From NCBI GenBank assembly GCA_002104895.1, contig MCFG01000420.1, forward strand, positions 1 to 56,745: a DNA stretch of 56,745 bases. The letters are read 5' to 3'. The notes below the pieces were generated by a model. That model was not told the DNA's origin, did no database searches, and saw only the letters and a list, made by a program, of their open reading frames with translations. Positions 23,245 to 37,307 of this stretch are shown here, one piece after another (position 1 is the stretch's first letter; the number at the start of each line of letters is the position of its first letter). This DNA comes from Anaeromyces robustus (taxonomy: Eukaryota > Neocallimastigomycota > Neocallimastigomycetes > Neocallimastigales > Neocallimastigaceae). Position numbers and translations under genes: made by a program.

Positions 23245-26200
23245 TTTATTATTTCTTATTTATTATAATTATTATTATTATAATTATATTAATATAAATA
23301 TTCATATATATTTCAATATATTTACACTAATTTAAGTTTATTAAATTGCTCAATTCCAGATGGTACACTTTCGAAATCATTATCTTTTAATAACCTATAT
23401 ATTATTTTAATTAATTTTTTTTTAAAAAAAATACAAAAATATATTTAAAACAATAATATTAGAATTATATTGTAAATAACAAAAATATTTTAAATTATTT
23501 TTTTTTAATTTCTTAATATTAATTATTTAATATTCATTGTTTTAAATATTTACAATTCTTGAAGATTAATAAGTTTTTCAATCCCTGGAAATTGTTTTTA
23601 ATAATTATTATTCAAATTTCTTTATAAAATTTATTTTTATTTTTTAAAAAAGTTAGAAAATTAATTTAGCAAAATGAAAATAAAAAATTTTAAATGAAAA
23701 AATAATCTTTGAAAATTTATTATAATATTTATTAATATTTACAATATTTGAAGTTAATTAAGTTCCTCAATTCCAGATGGTATATTTCTATAATAATTAG
23801 CATTTAAATATCTATATATTATTTTTATTAATTTTTTTTAAAAAAAACAAGAATATATTTAAAACAATAAATATTAAAATTATAATGTAAATGAAAAAAA
23901 TATTTTAAATTAATTTTTTTTTAATTTATCAATATTAATTATTTAATATTCCTTGTTTCATATATTTACAATTCTTGAAGATTAATAAGTTTTTCAATCC
24001 CTGGAAATATATTTAAATGATTATAACTTAAATCTCTATATAAAATAATTTTTTGTTTTTTAAAAAAGTTAGAATAAATCTAATGAAATGAAATGAATAT
24101 TTTAATTAATTATTTTTAAATATATTAAATATATTTATTAATTTTTCTTTTATTTACAATTTTTCTAAGGAAGTTATTTCTGTAATAATAGATGGAAATA
24201 TATTTATATTAGAAAAAACTTGACTATAAATTTTTCTATAATAAGTTTAAAATAAGTTATCTGTTTATATATGTATATAAAATATATTATTTTAATTTAA
24301 TATAATTCTTATATATTATGCTTACACTCTATTAATATATCCATTACTATTCATTTCACATATAAATTCATAATATTAACACGTTCTACAAACTTTTTCT
24401 TTTAGTTCAGTACATGAAAAGTATTTAGAAATGGTATTTTGTTCAAATGAGCTTTTTTTTTTGAAAATCAAATAATATATTATTATTTGTTTAATATATT
24501 AATTATTAAAACAATTATTTTTTATCCTTTATATTTAATGATATTTTAAATATGTAATTACACTGAAACTTTATCTGTATCAATTGTATTTGGAATAGAT
24601 TCAAGACAATTATTATCTAGCATCCTATATTATTTTTAAAATATATTAAAAATACAGTAAAATTAATATTTTAAAATTATCTTTATATAGATCTTCATAT
24701 ATATACGAAAACCTATTTTTTATAATATATTAACATTAATTACATAATATATTAAATATATCATTAAAAATTATTAAATATTTATATTATCATATTTTAA
24801 ATGAAAGAAGAAAAACGAATAAAAAAATTTTTTAAAGTAAAATAATTATTTTATTTTATAAAATTTACAATACATTCAAATTTTTAAGATTTCCAATTTC
24901 ATCTGGGATAATTCTCAAATAATTATTTGCTAATAATCTATAAAAATAATTCATCAAATAAAAATTTAAGATTGTTATGAAAAAATTATAAATCAAATTT
25001 ATATTTCAATAACATAAAAATAATAAAATAAATTAAAATTTATTTTGATATCTTGTTATATTATTAGTATTTATATATATTTACAATTTCTGGAGATTAG
25101 TAAGATTTTCAATTTCTTCTGGAATGGAATTTAATTTACAATTACTTAAATATTTAAAACATTATATCATTTTAAATATAAAAATTTTTTATTAGACTAA
25201 TAATTAATATTATTATTATTATAATAATAATAATATATATTAAATAAGATAAAGTTATTTATTTTAAAAATTTTATAATTGGAATAAAATAATAATAATT
25301 TTTTATTAATAGTATTATTACTTACAAATAAAGAAGTGATTTAATATTTAATACTGATGATGGAAAGATAGTTATTATTACTTAATTTTCTATATAAATA
25401 AATATTATATTTAATATATATTTTTAAGTAAAGAATTAATTAAATTTATTCAAGTACACTATAAAAAGTTATATTTCATGAAAAATTTATAATTTAAAAA
25501 ATATATATATACATATATATTATTAATATTATTTATATAATAACTTACAAATACTTAAGTTTATTAAGATTTCCAATATTATCTGGTAAAGTTTCTATAT
25601 TATTTTCTCTTATATCTCTATATAAATTATTTTATTAAATATAAAAAAATTGAATATAAAAGAATTAAAAAAAGTAAAATACATTTTTCTATAATTATTG
25701 TTTATTAATTATTAAAAATAGTTATAATTAATATATACTAACAATCTTTTAAGATTAGTAATATTTCCAATTTTATCCGAAATTGAAGAGATTTTATCAT
25801 TTAATAAATATCTTTATATTATTATTTGTAAATAGACAAAATATCAAAATATCAAAAATAATAATAAATTAAAATATATATAGATTTAATTTTAATATAT
25901 TATAAATATTTATAATATTAATAATTAAAAATAATATAATAATAAATATTTATTATTTGTTATATATTTACAATTCATTTATGGTATTAACTCAAAAATA
26001 ATGTCTGGAATACCATTACTAAAATCTTGATTATTAATTTTTCTACAATATATTTAAAATTAATTATTTTTTATTTTTAATACTATATCTTTAATATTTA
26101 TGGATTATTTTATTATATAATTATATAAATTTTAATATATATTAATTGAAATGTACAAATGATATATTTCGCCTTTACTATTAATTGCACATTCAAAATC

Positions 26201-26600
26201 ATCATTATTATATGAAGAACAAATTTGTTCTTTTAATCTTTCACATGAATAACAATGACCAGCACTATTGTTATTTTCAAACGATCTATTAAAATATTTT
26301 TTTATAATTAATATATAAAAAATATGAATTTTTTTTTGAATTAAATAGAAAAATCTAAAAAAACTTACACATATTTATTTCCAATAAGATTTGATGGTAA
26401 TTCATTTATACAATTATTATCTAAATCTCTATGTAAATCATTTTAAAAAATTTTTTAAAGTTTATTTAATATAAATGTTAATAAAAAATAATGTACAATT
26501 ATTAATACAATATATTATATACAAAAAAGATTTATTTTATTAAAAAAAAAATCAATAAAACTTTTTACTTACAATTCATTTAATTTTTTTAATTAATTTA
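22926..26600 (-). pseudogene. LRR gene copy A, 5'-truncated with nonsense changes
   Basis: Exons aligned with copy C on the minus strand: partial LRR (26570-26600), LRR 26365-26430, cysteine cap 26155-26290, LRRs near 25970, 25740, 25550, 25320, 25080, 24865 and 24558, cap 24320-24450, LRRs near 24155, 23965, 23748, 23565 and 23325, and a terminal exon ending at 22926 with an acidic tail and TAA. Lesions: the first cap, signal peptide and five LRR exons are missing because an LRR exon at 26597 is fused to the upstream flank; the LRR near 25990 has a small indel leading to TAA; cap 3 has TAA right after its ACGTGT. Probably dead. Confidence 0.8.
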
Positions 26601-27395
26601 ATATCTAATATTTAGCAAAAACTTTTTAAATGTAAAAATAAAATGGATATTTATTTACTTATTTATTTATGTATTAAAAAATATCATTTCTTTTAAATTA
26701 TTTAAACCTCGTATGCAAAAACAAATCCAAAAAATTACTCAAAAACAAATAATAAAATAATTATTATAATTATTTATTAATATTTTCTTACTATATTTTA
26801 ATTATCTTTTAAGCTACTATAAAAAACTCATATTTTTTGTATGATGATATTATAAAATATTTTTAATTATTTAAAAATTTAAAATCAATTTTCCTTAATT
26901 ATTATTGTTACGCTATAGATAATATTATTTATTTATTTATTTTATTTTTAATAATATTATATTTTTTATTATGTTATTAAATTTTATTTATATTTATATT
27001 TTTATTTTATATTGATTATAATAATGAATTTTTTCATTTTATTTATTATTTTAATTGTTACAAAAATTATTTTTGATTTTTTTAATTTCTATTAACCTCA
27101 AAATTTAAATATATAACTTTGATCTAAATATTACCCAATATAAATAAATTAAATTAATATATTATTTATATAAATTAAATTTAAAAATATTTAAATAATT
27201 TTAAACTTTATAGCTGTTTTATCTATTTAAAGGAATTAAAATACTTTGAAAAAAAATAAAAATTTTATTTTATTTTATATTTTATTTTATTTTATTTTAT
27301 TTTATTTTTAAAATGTTGAAATAATAGTTAACTCAATACTAAAGAATTTAAAATAATTCCATACACTTTTATGTGATGAATCATATATTTAAGTC
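26601..27395. other. Upstream flank of LRR copy A
   Basis: Closely matches 46375-48180 upstream of copy C, including CCTCGTATGCAAAAACAAAT (26707 and 46502), TTGTTACGCTATAGATA, and a short ATTTT run (27270-27310) where copy C has nearly 1 kb. This is the shared 5' flank of the duplicated block; no gene is seen in it. Confidence 0.7.
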
Positions 27396-28345
27396 TATAA
27401 AAAAAATTACATTTAAAAAATAAATAATAAAAAATATATTTTTATTAAAAAAATTTTTTTAACATTTTTAATTTTTAATTATATTTGTTAAAAATCAACA
27501 ATTTAGTTTTAATTAAAAATAAGGAGGAGAGGAGGAGAAAAGTTAGATTTTTTATAATAAATAAAATACACTGCCATGTTTTTTATTTATTATAAAAAAT
27601 TATTAATACATTTAGAATTAGTACATAAATAAAAATAGATTAAAATAAAAAAAATAATGTCTAAAAACCTATAACATAAATATAATATAAAGAAAAATAT
27701 AATAAATTTCTGAAATAATTATAATTTCAGTTTAAGGTACTATTCGGATTTCACTCCTCTCTAAATGATAAAATAATATAAAACAAAGAAGTAACATCTT
27801 AATTAAAGATAGTGTAGCCCTCCCTTGGGTAATCATCATCATTTTTAGTAAAAGAAGATGACTCCGAAGGCTCTGTGGATGAAATAATATTGTAATTCGA
27901 GGTATTATTATATTTAATCTATTCGACGTTGACGCTCTTGGTAATAAAAAGTGTTGATTTATACCGATCAAATAACAACTCCAAAAAGATGCATATGACT
28001 GGTACTGTTTTTGTTAAAAAATCAACCAACCCCATAATGATTTTTGGCTATTGAAAGAGTTGATATGCCAAAACATACCAGTATTAATAAGTGTTTGAAT
28101 TTTCTTTGTATTTGATTGATTAGAGTTAATAAGAGGTGCATAGTATAGAGGTTTACTGATGACGTAAAATTGTAAAATCTTCTTTTTATAAGCTAAAAGA
28201 ATACTAGAATTCATAAAAAAGTTAGAAAGAGAATATAATGATTTTTTTGTACAATTATATATTTTATCAATAATAAGTTTTAAATATAAATCATTAGAAA
28301 AAGGAATACCAAGACAGGTGTAGCATGAGACTTTAGAAATTGCAT
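27396..28345 (-). pseudogene. LINE fragment: 3' tail joined to mid-ORF
   Basis: Bases 27400-28010 match the LINE 3' region at 36530-37140. Bases 28020-28345 match the reverse-transcriptase C-terminal region: MNSSILLAYKKKILQFYVISKPLYYAPLI, as two shorter blocks, and TKKIQTLINTGMFW. The stretch coding for the cysteine/histidine domain is deleted at the join near 28015. The codon that is TAA at 38082-38084 in the main copy is CAA here, so it shows the likely unmutated state. Confidence 0.78.
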
Positions 28346-28760
28346 ATATTTTAAGATAGATTAATTATGATAATAAAATGATTATCTTCATTTAGAATGA
28401 AATGTTTGGATGTGTCATGAATGATGTTATTGATATTAGATACTTAGATACATGTTTACTAAGCTAAATAAAAATTAAAATATTACTGAGAAATTAACCA
28501 ATCATTATCATTGAGCGTAATGCCCAATTTAATACAGTACACATATCAAATTGTATCACCATAGCATTCATATTTCCAATGCTTATTACCTTCAGGAGTT
28601 CGATAGATAAATTTCCATCCTAGAATGTTCAATTACATAAATCTACATTTATTTTCCTATTTAATTTTATCAATATCAATGACTATTTTTTTATTATATC
28701 TTTTATTAATGTTAATATTGATAACTATTTCTTATATTATCATTCAATACCAATCTACTA
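28346..28760. repeat. Shared junction segment, copy 2
   Basis: Matches 20745-21283 with an internal deletion (the LINE N-terminal part is shortened to ATTATCTTCATTTAGAATGA and its neighbours). It ends at CAATACCAATCTACTA near 28760, where a LINE fragment begins. Confidence 0.72.
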
Positions 28761-29163
28761 AGTTTTGAATTAAGATTAGAAATAATAGATTTAAGAGAAA
28801 GAGAATTGCCAAAGGGATACGATATTTATAGGTAGAAGTTTTAGGAATTCTATTGATACCTAGAAAGAAGGTTGGGTCAGAATAATTATGAGGAAGAGAG
28901 AGTTTGAGTGGTTTAACAACCATTGTAGCCCATTTGTTGATACCAAAGGTCATTTCATTGGTTTTGGCCCAATCGTGTACATGAGATAAAAGTGCTCTGA
29001 GTTTACTCTTGGTAGGAGTAATAAGAACAATCTCATCAGCAAAGAGACCGCCACAACAGATTGAATTACCACATGAAACTTCAAAGTTGGAACAATTATT
29101 CAAAATATCATTAATGAATAAATTGAATAAAATTGGGGATAAATGGCAACCTTGGCGAACAAG
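28761..29163 (-). pseudogene. LINE reverse-transcriptase core fragment
   Basis: Minus strand, 28744-29160: a frame reading CCGGLFADEIVLITPTKSK, then WAKTNEMTFGINKWATMVV and DPTFFLGINRIPKTSTYKY. It matches the main copy's FADDIVLIAPSEKK region. The catalytic motif is FADE instead of FADD, so the enzyme would be inactive. The fragment lies exactly where copies A and C have about 120-130 bp of flank, between CTACTA and TATTTATATATAATTG. Confidence 0.8.
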
Positions 29164-29538
29164 CTATTTATATATAATTGTACATATATAAATAGCATAA
29201 AATACTAAATTCAGTTTTTACATAATAAAAAAATTATATTTTTTAATAGATTTTTTTTATTAAAATAATATTTTGTTACAATATTTTATATAAATAAATA
29301 AAATAAAATTATTTTTTCTCACATAAATATTACTAAAGTACAGTTACAAAATTATTTTGGTAATTATCAAATTAAATTATTAATAAAATTTAAAAAAAAA
29401 TATTTTAATTAATATGACAATTCTTTCAAGAAATTTCTGTAAAGAAGTTATATACAAGTAATATTTGGATTTTTATGATTTTTTTAAAAAAGAAGTTTTC
29501 GTTTTTAAATTGATTATCGTTATTAAATATTAACTATA

Positions 29539-29814
29539 CTATTCATCTTCATCATCATCATCATCATCATCTTCATCATCATATTCATCATCATATTCAT
29601 CATCATCATATTCATCATCAGGTACATAACCTATTAGTATTTCTATATCACTATCCTCAAATTCTGGAGGTAAAGAAGATATTTCATTATTTCTTAAATT
29701 TCTATTTAAAATTTTTTATATTATTGATAAAATTAATTATTATTATTTATTATTATTATAATTATTTATTATAATTTATTATTATTTATTATTATCATTA
29801 TTTATTAATATTAA

Positions 29815-29878
<64 letters not shown>

Positions 29879-32800
29879 ATTATTATTATTATTATATTAA
29901 TATGAATATTAATATAAATATTCATATATATTTCTATATATTTACACTAATTTAAGTTTATTAAGTTGATTAATTCCAGATGGTACACTTTCGAAATCAT
30001 TACCTTTTAATAACCTATATATTAATTTGATTAATTTTTTTAAAAAAATAAAAATATATATTTAAAACAACGAATATTAGAATAATATTGTAAATGACGA
30101 ATGTATTTTAAATTAATTTTTAAATTTTCAATATTAATTATTTATTAATATTCATTATTACAAATATTTACAATTCTTGAAGATTAATATATTTTTCAAT
30201 CCCCGGAAGTTCTTCTAAAGAATTATCATTTAAATTTCTTTATAAATAATAATTTTTTTATTAAAAATGTTAGAAAAAATTAGTAAAATGAATATAAAAA
30301 ATTTTAAATGAAAGAATGACCTTTTGAAATTTTATTATTTTATTATCATATTTTTTTAATATTTACAATGTTTGAAGATTAATAAAATTTTCAATCTCTG
30401 GAAATTCTTGTAAAAGATTTTTACTTAAATCTCTGTATTAAATTGATTTTTGTTTATTAAAAAATTTAGAATAAAGTTAATAAAATGGATATAAAAAAAG
30501 ACTAAATGAAAAAATGACCTTTTGAAATTTTTTTATCATTTTTTTTAATATCTACAATGTTTGAAGGTTAATAAAATTTTCAATTTCTGGAAATTGTTGC
30601 AAAAGATTTCTACTTAAATCTCTGTATTAAATTGATTTTTATTTATTAAAAATTTTAGAATAAATTTAGTAAAATGGATATTAAAAAATTAAATAAAAAA
30701 ATAATCATTTGAAAATTTATTATAATATTTATTAATATTTACAATATTTGAAGTTTATTAAGTCGCTCAATTCCAGATGGTATATTTCTATAAAAATTAC
30801 TATTTAAATATCTATATATTATTTTTATTAATTTTTTTTAAAAAAAATAGTTAATATTAGAGTATATTGTAAATTACATTTAATTTATCAACATTAACTA
30901 ATTATTAATATTCATTTTTATAAATATTTACAATTCTTGAAGATTAAAAAGTTTTTCAATCCCTGGAAAATTTTCTATATAATTATAACTGAGATTTCTT
31001 TATAAAATTAATATTTGTTTAAAAAAGTTAGAATAAATTTAGCAAAATGAATTTAAAAAATTTTAAATGAAAAAATTATCTTTTAAAATTTATTATAATA
31101 TTTATTAATATTTACAATATTTGAAGTTTATTAAGTTGCTCAATTCCAGATGGTATATTTTTATAATAATTATTATTTAAATATCGTATATTATTTTTAT
31201 TAAGTTTTTTAAAAAAATTCATAAATATTTTTAAAACAACAAATATTAGAATTATTGTAAATGACAAAAGTATTTTAAATTAATTTTTTTAATTTTCAAT
31301 ATTAATTATTTATTAATATTCATTTTTACATATATTTACAATTCTTGAAGATTAATAAGTTTTTCAATCTCTGGAAAATTTTCTAAATAATTAAAACTGA
31401 AGTCTCTGTATAAAGTTGATGTTTTCATTAAAAAACTATAATAAATATTGTAAAATAATATAAAAAAATTAAATTAAAAAATTATCTTTGAAAACTTATT
31501 ATAATATTTATTAATATTTACAATATTTGAAGTTTATTAAGTTGCTCAATTCCAGATGGTATATAGCTATAAAAATTATCATTTAAATATCTGTATATTA
31601 TTTTTATTAATTTTTTAATAAAAAAACAAAAATATATTTAAAACAACTAATATTAGAATTATATTGTAAATGACAAAAAATATATTAATTTATTAATATT
31701 CATTAATTATTAATATTCATTATTTATAAATATTTACAATTCTCGGAGATTAATAAGTTTTTCAATTTCTGGAAATTCTCCTATATTATTATTAGTGAAT
31801 TTTCTACGAAAAATTTATTTTTTTATTAAATTAGAATAAATTTAATAAAATGAATATAAAAAATTTTAAATAAAAGAAATTCTTTTTAAAATTTATTATT
31901 ATATTTTTTAATATTTACAATATTTGAAGTTTACTAAGTTGCTCAATTCCAGATGGTACAACATTGAAACGATTATTATTTAATATCCTATATATTAATT
32001 TAATTAATTTATTTAAAAAAATGAAAATATATATATATAAAACAACTAATATTAGAATTATATTTTAAACGAAAAAATTATTTTAAATTATTTTTTTTAA
32101 TTTATCAATATTAATTAATTACTATTATTATTTATTTTTATAAATATTTACAATTTTTGAAGATTAATAAGATTTTCTATTCCTGAAAATTTTTGTAAAA
32201 GATTATTACTTAAATCTCTTCATAAAATTGATTTTTATTTTTAAAAAATTTATAATAAAATTTAATAAATTAATATAAAATATTTGTTTATTTGTTTTAA
32301 ATAATAAAAAAAAGAAATATAAAGAACATTAAATTAGAAATATAATTATTGTATTATTGTATTTTTTTAAATAAAATAATTATATTTTTAAAAAATTAAA
32401 ATTATATGTAAATATATATTTATATATATAAATTTAATTAAAAAGTACTATAATAATACTAATAACATAAAATTTTATTAATTTTTCTTTTATTTACAAT
32501 ATTTCTAAAGAAGTTATTTTGGTAATAATAGATGGAAATGTGTTTGTATCTTCAAAATTTTGATTATTAAGTGTTCTATAATAAATTTAAAATAAGTTAT
32601 CTGTCTATATATATATAATATATTTTTTTAGTTTAATATAATTATTTTATATATATTATACTTACACACTATTAATATATCCTTTACTATTCGTTTCACA
32701 TATAAAATCATCTGGGTTACATGTTTTACAAGCAATCTCTTTTAATTCAGTACATGACAAGCAATAAGAAATGCTATTTTGTTCAAATGAGCTTTTTTTT

Positions 32801-33554
32801 TTTTTTTTGAAAATTAAATAATATATTATGTTTTAATATATTAATTATTAAAACAATTATTTTTTATCCTTTATATTTAATGATATTATAAATATGTAAT
32901 TACACTGAAACTTTATCTGTATCAATTGTATTTGGAATAGTATCAAGACAATTATTATCTAACATTCTATATTAATTTTAAAATATATTAAAAATATAAT
33001 AAAATTAATATTTTAAAATTATCTTTATATAGATCTTCATATATATACGAAAACCTATTTTTTATAATATATTAACATTAATTACATAATATATTAAATA
33101 TATCATTAAAAATTATTAAATATTTATATTATCATATTTTAAATGAAAGAAGAAAAATGAATAAAAAAATTTTTAAAGTTAAATAATTGTATTATTTTTA
33201 TATAGTTTACAATTCATTCAAATTTTTAAGATTTCCAATTTCATCTGGGATAATTCTCAAATAATTATTTGCTAATAATCTATAAAAATAAATCACCAAA
33301 TAAAAATTTAAGATTGTTATGAAAAAATTATAAATCAAATTTATATTTCAATAACATAAAAATAATAAAATAAATTAAAATTTATTTTGATATCTTGTTA
33401 TATTTTTAGTATTTAAATATTTACAATTTCTGGAGATTAGTAAGATTTTCAATTTCTTCTGGAATGGAATTTAATTTACAATTACTTAAATATCTAGAAT
33501 ATTATATTATTTTAAATATAAAAATCTTTTATTAGATATAATAATTATTATAAT

Positions 33555-33623
<69 letters not shown>

Positions 33624-36136
33624 TATTTGTTTTAAAAATTTTATAATTGGTATAAAATAATAATTTTTAATAATAGTATTATAACTTACAAATATAAAAG
33701 TGATTTAAGATTTAAAACTGATGATGGAAAGATAGTTAATGGATTTTTACTTAATTTTCTATTTAAATAAATATTACATTTAATATATATTTTTAAGTTA
33801 AAAATAAATACAATTTAATTAAATCTATTCATATACACTATTAACATTTTTATTTTTTGAAATATTTAATTTAAAAATATACATATATATTATTAATATT
33901 ATTTATATAATAACTTACAAATATTTAAGTTTATTAAGATTTCCAATATTATCTGGTAAAGTTTCTATATTATTTTCTCTTATATCTCTATATAAAATAT
34001 TTTATTAAATATAAAAACATTGAATTATAATAGAAATAAAAAAAATAAAATACAGTTATTATTTATTAATTATTAATTATTAAAAATAGTTATATTTAAT
34101 ATATACTAACAATCTTTTAAGATTAGTAATATTTCCAATTTTATTCGAAATTGAAGAGATTTTATCATTTAATAAATATCTTTATATTATTATTAGTTAA
34201 TGGACAAAATATCAAAATATTAAAAAATAATAATAAATTATAAATATATATAAATTTAATTTTAATATATTATAAATATTTATAATATTAATATTTAAAA
34301 ATAATATAATAATAAATATTTATTATTTGTTATATATTTACAATTCATTTATGGAAGTTAACTCAAAAATAATATCTGGAATACCATTACCAAAATCTTG
34401 ATTATTAATTTTTCTACAATATATTTATAATTAATTATTTTTTATTTTTAATATTATATTTTTTATATTATGGATTATTATATAATTATATAAATTTTAA
34501 TATATATTAATTGAAATGTACAAATGATATATTTGGCCTTTACTATTAATTGCACATTCAAAATCATTATCATTACATGAAGAACAAACTTGTTCTTTTA
34601 ATCTTTCACACGAATAACAATAACTAGCACTATTATTTTCAAACGATCTATTAAAATATTTTTTTATAATTTATATTATACAAAAATATATATTTTGATT
34701 TGAATTAAATAATGATATATTTAATATAAATATAAAAATTTGTAATTTTCTAAAAATATTTACACATATTTTTTTCCAATAAGGTTTGATGATAATTCAT
34801 TTATACAATTATTATCTAAATCTCTATGTAAATAAATCATTTTAAAAAATATTTTAAAATTTAATATAAATGTTAAAAAAAAATAATGTACAATTATTAA
34901 TACAATATATTATATGAAAAAGATTTATTTTATTAAAAAAATATTAAATATAACTTTTTACTTACAATTCATTTAATTTTTTTAGATTTCCAATTTCATT
35001 AGGAATTGACTCTAATTTATTTTTCTTCAATAATCTGTATATACAAAAAAGAATATTTAAAAAATTCAATATATATATAAAGAATAAATTAAATATTTAA
35101 TATTAATTATTTTTATTAAAATCATGAAGTAAATGGCGAATATATGACATTATTATATCATTAATATTTATATTAATATACTAACAATTTTTCAAGATTA
35201 GAAAAATTTCCAATTGATGTAGGAATTGATGTCAATTTACAATTAGACAAATATCTATAATATAATATATTATTTTTTTGATTACAAATATAATAAATTA
35301 ATTATAATATTTTTTAATAAAAAAATAATTATTATTATTATTATTATTATTATTAGTACTATTATTAATTCATAATATGAAACAATAAGCATAAAACTTT
35401 AATATATCTAATTATATAATTATAAATATGTATATTAAAAATAACCAAAATTTTCTGTTTTTTTAATAATATTAGTTTCATTTTATATTTATATATTTAT
35501 ATATGTATATATCTTCTTACAAGTTAAGAAGTGATTTAAGATTTCCAATGAATGAAGGAAGAGAACTTATATCATTATTACTTAATTTTCTAAAAATATA
35601 TAATATTATATTTAAAAAATATATTCAATTTTAAATAAATAAAAAAAATAAAAAGAATATAAGATAAAAAATTAATTAAAAAATATTATTATTATAAAAT
35701 ATTAAACATTGATTTTATTAATAATAACTCACAAATACTTAAGATTAAAAAGTTTTCCAACATATTTAGAAATTGTTGTTAATTTATTTGTTCTTAAATC
35801 TCTGTGTATAATTATATATATTATTTTTATTAGTTATTCAATTATTTTTTTTATAATTATCAATACTTATTTTGATAATAATAAATTCTTATATTTTTTT
35901 TATAAGCTTACAATCTTCTGAGATTTTTAAGATTTACAATTTTTTGAGGAATTGATGTAATATTATTATTAACTAAATATCTTTTATATCATTAATTATT
36001 ATATTTAATGATATAAAAAATAAAATAATAATAATAATTATTATTTAAATATACAGATTGAATTAATTTAAAAATATATATAATTATTATTATTATAAAA
36101 CTTTATTTATTTATTTATTTATTTATTTATTAAATC

Positions 36137-36225
<89 letters not shown>

Positions 36226-36511
36226 TAAATATTTTTCTATTTTTTATATATAAACATACAAATCTTTTAATGAAGTTATACTGAAAATATTCTCTGGAAT
36301 GCCATTACTGAAATTTTGATTATTAATTAATCTATATAAAAAAAAACTTTAAAAAGTTAACCATTTATTCATTATAAAAATATAAATGAAGTAATTTTTT
36401 ATATATATATAAATTAAAAATAATATTTTATTATTATTACTGACAAAGAATATATTTTTCCATTTCCATCAGTTTTACATTGAAAATTGTCATCATTACA
36501 TGAAATACAAA
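29539..36511 (-). pseudogene. LRR gene copy B, expanded but missing its 5' end
   Basis: Minus-strand paralogue of copy C. Cap 1 remains only from about 36511 (ICISCNDDNFQC, then GKIYSL); the signal peptide and start are lost to a LINE 3' end at about 36515-36530. Module 1 has seven LRR exons (36260, 35908, 35735, 35520, 35185, 34968, 34760). Cap 2 is at 34520-34655, followed by seven LRRs (34345 to 32905). Cap 3 is at 32665-32800, followed by thirteen LRRs (32500, 32150, 31918, 31730, 31510, 31340, 31110, 30935, 30740, 30555, 30365, 30170, 29945). The terminal exon encodes a tail rich in Asp, Glu and Tyr and ends TAG at 29539-29541. The acceptor of the exon near 31185 is ACG instead of AG. 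I found no internal stops in the caps and the LRR exons checked. Unless a new promoter and start are used, it makes no secreted product. Confidence 0.82.
36125..36222. repeat. ATT microsatellite in LRR copy B intron
   Basis: Nearly pure ATT triplets between the first two LRR exons. The same intron of copy C has a short, interrupted tract (45700-45740), so length has diverged since duplication. Confidence 0.85.
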
Positions 36512-37165
36512 TTTATTAAAAAAATTACAATTAAAAAATTAAATAATAAAAAATATATTTATTAAAAAAAATTTTTTATCATATTTAATATTTAATCATA
36601 TTTGTTAAAAATCAATAATCTAGTTTTAATTAAAAATAAGGAGGAGAAAGTTAGGTTTTTTTTTATACTAAAGGAAGAGAGTATACTTCCATGTTTTTTA
36701 TTAATTATAAATAATTATTAATACATGTAGAATTAGTACATAAATAAAAATAGATTGAAATAAAAAAATACTATATAAAAACCTAAAACATAAATTTAAT
36801 ATGAAAAAAATATAATAAATTTCTGAAATAATTATAATTTCAGTGTAATGTACTATTTGGATTTCACTCCTCTCTAAATGGTAAATTTATATAAAACAAA
36901 GATATAACATCTAAATTAAAGATAGTAGGTGTCCACTAAACTCTCCCTTGGGTAATTTTCATTATTTCTAGTAAAAGAAGATGACCCCAAAGACTCTGTG
37001 GATTAAATAATATTGTAATACGAGATATTTTTATTATATCTTATCGATTCGACGTCGACCCTCTTGGCAATAAAAAGTGTTGATTTATACCGATCAAATA
37101 ACAACTCCAAAAAGCTGCATATGACTGGTACTGTTTTTGTTAACAACCCCAAAAAGTATGGAACA

Positions 37166-37209
37166 GGAAGCTCCTTTGAACTTTTGTAAAGTTGTTCAAA
37201 GGAGCTTCC
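37166..37209. ncRNA. Perfect 16-bp hairpin in LINE 3' region
   Basis: GGAAGCTCCTTTGAAC (37166-37181) pairs perfectly with 37194-37209 around a 12-base loop, about 100 bases past the LINE frame's stop. A degenerate version is visible near 16920-16965 (GGAGACTCTGTTGAAC). LINE 3' hairpins can be recognised by the element's own reverse transcriptase; that role here is inference. Confidence 0.6.
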
Positions 37210-37307
37210 AGAGCTGAAGTTCCACCAAAAAGGAATAGATATATTTTATGGTTGATATATTTTTCATATTCTAAGATTGAGATGTAATTGTTATATAAAG
37301 AGTGTTT

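Noticed and set aside
35709-35921. Plus-strand open frame within LRR copy B
   Set aside because: It overlaps minus-strand LRR exons that align with copies A and C; the plus-strand frame is not conserved in the copies.
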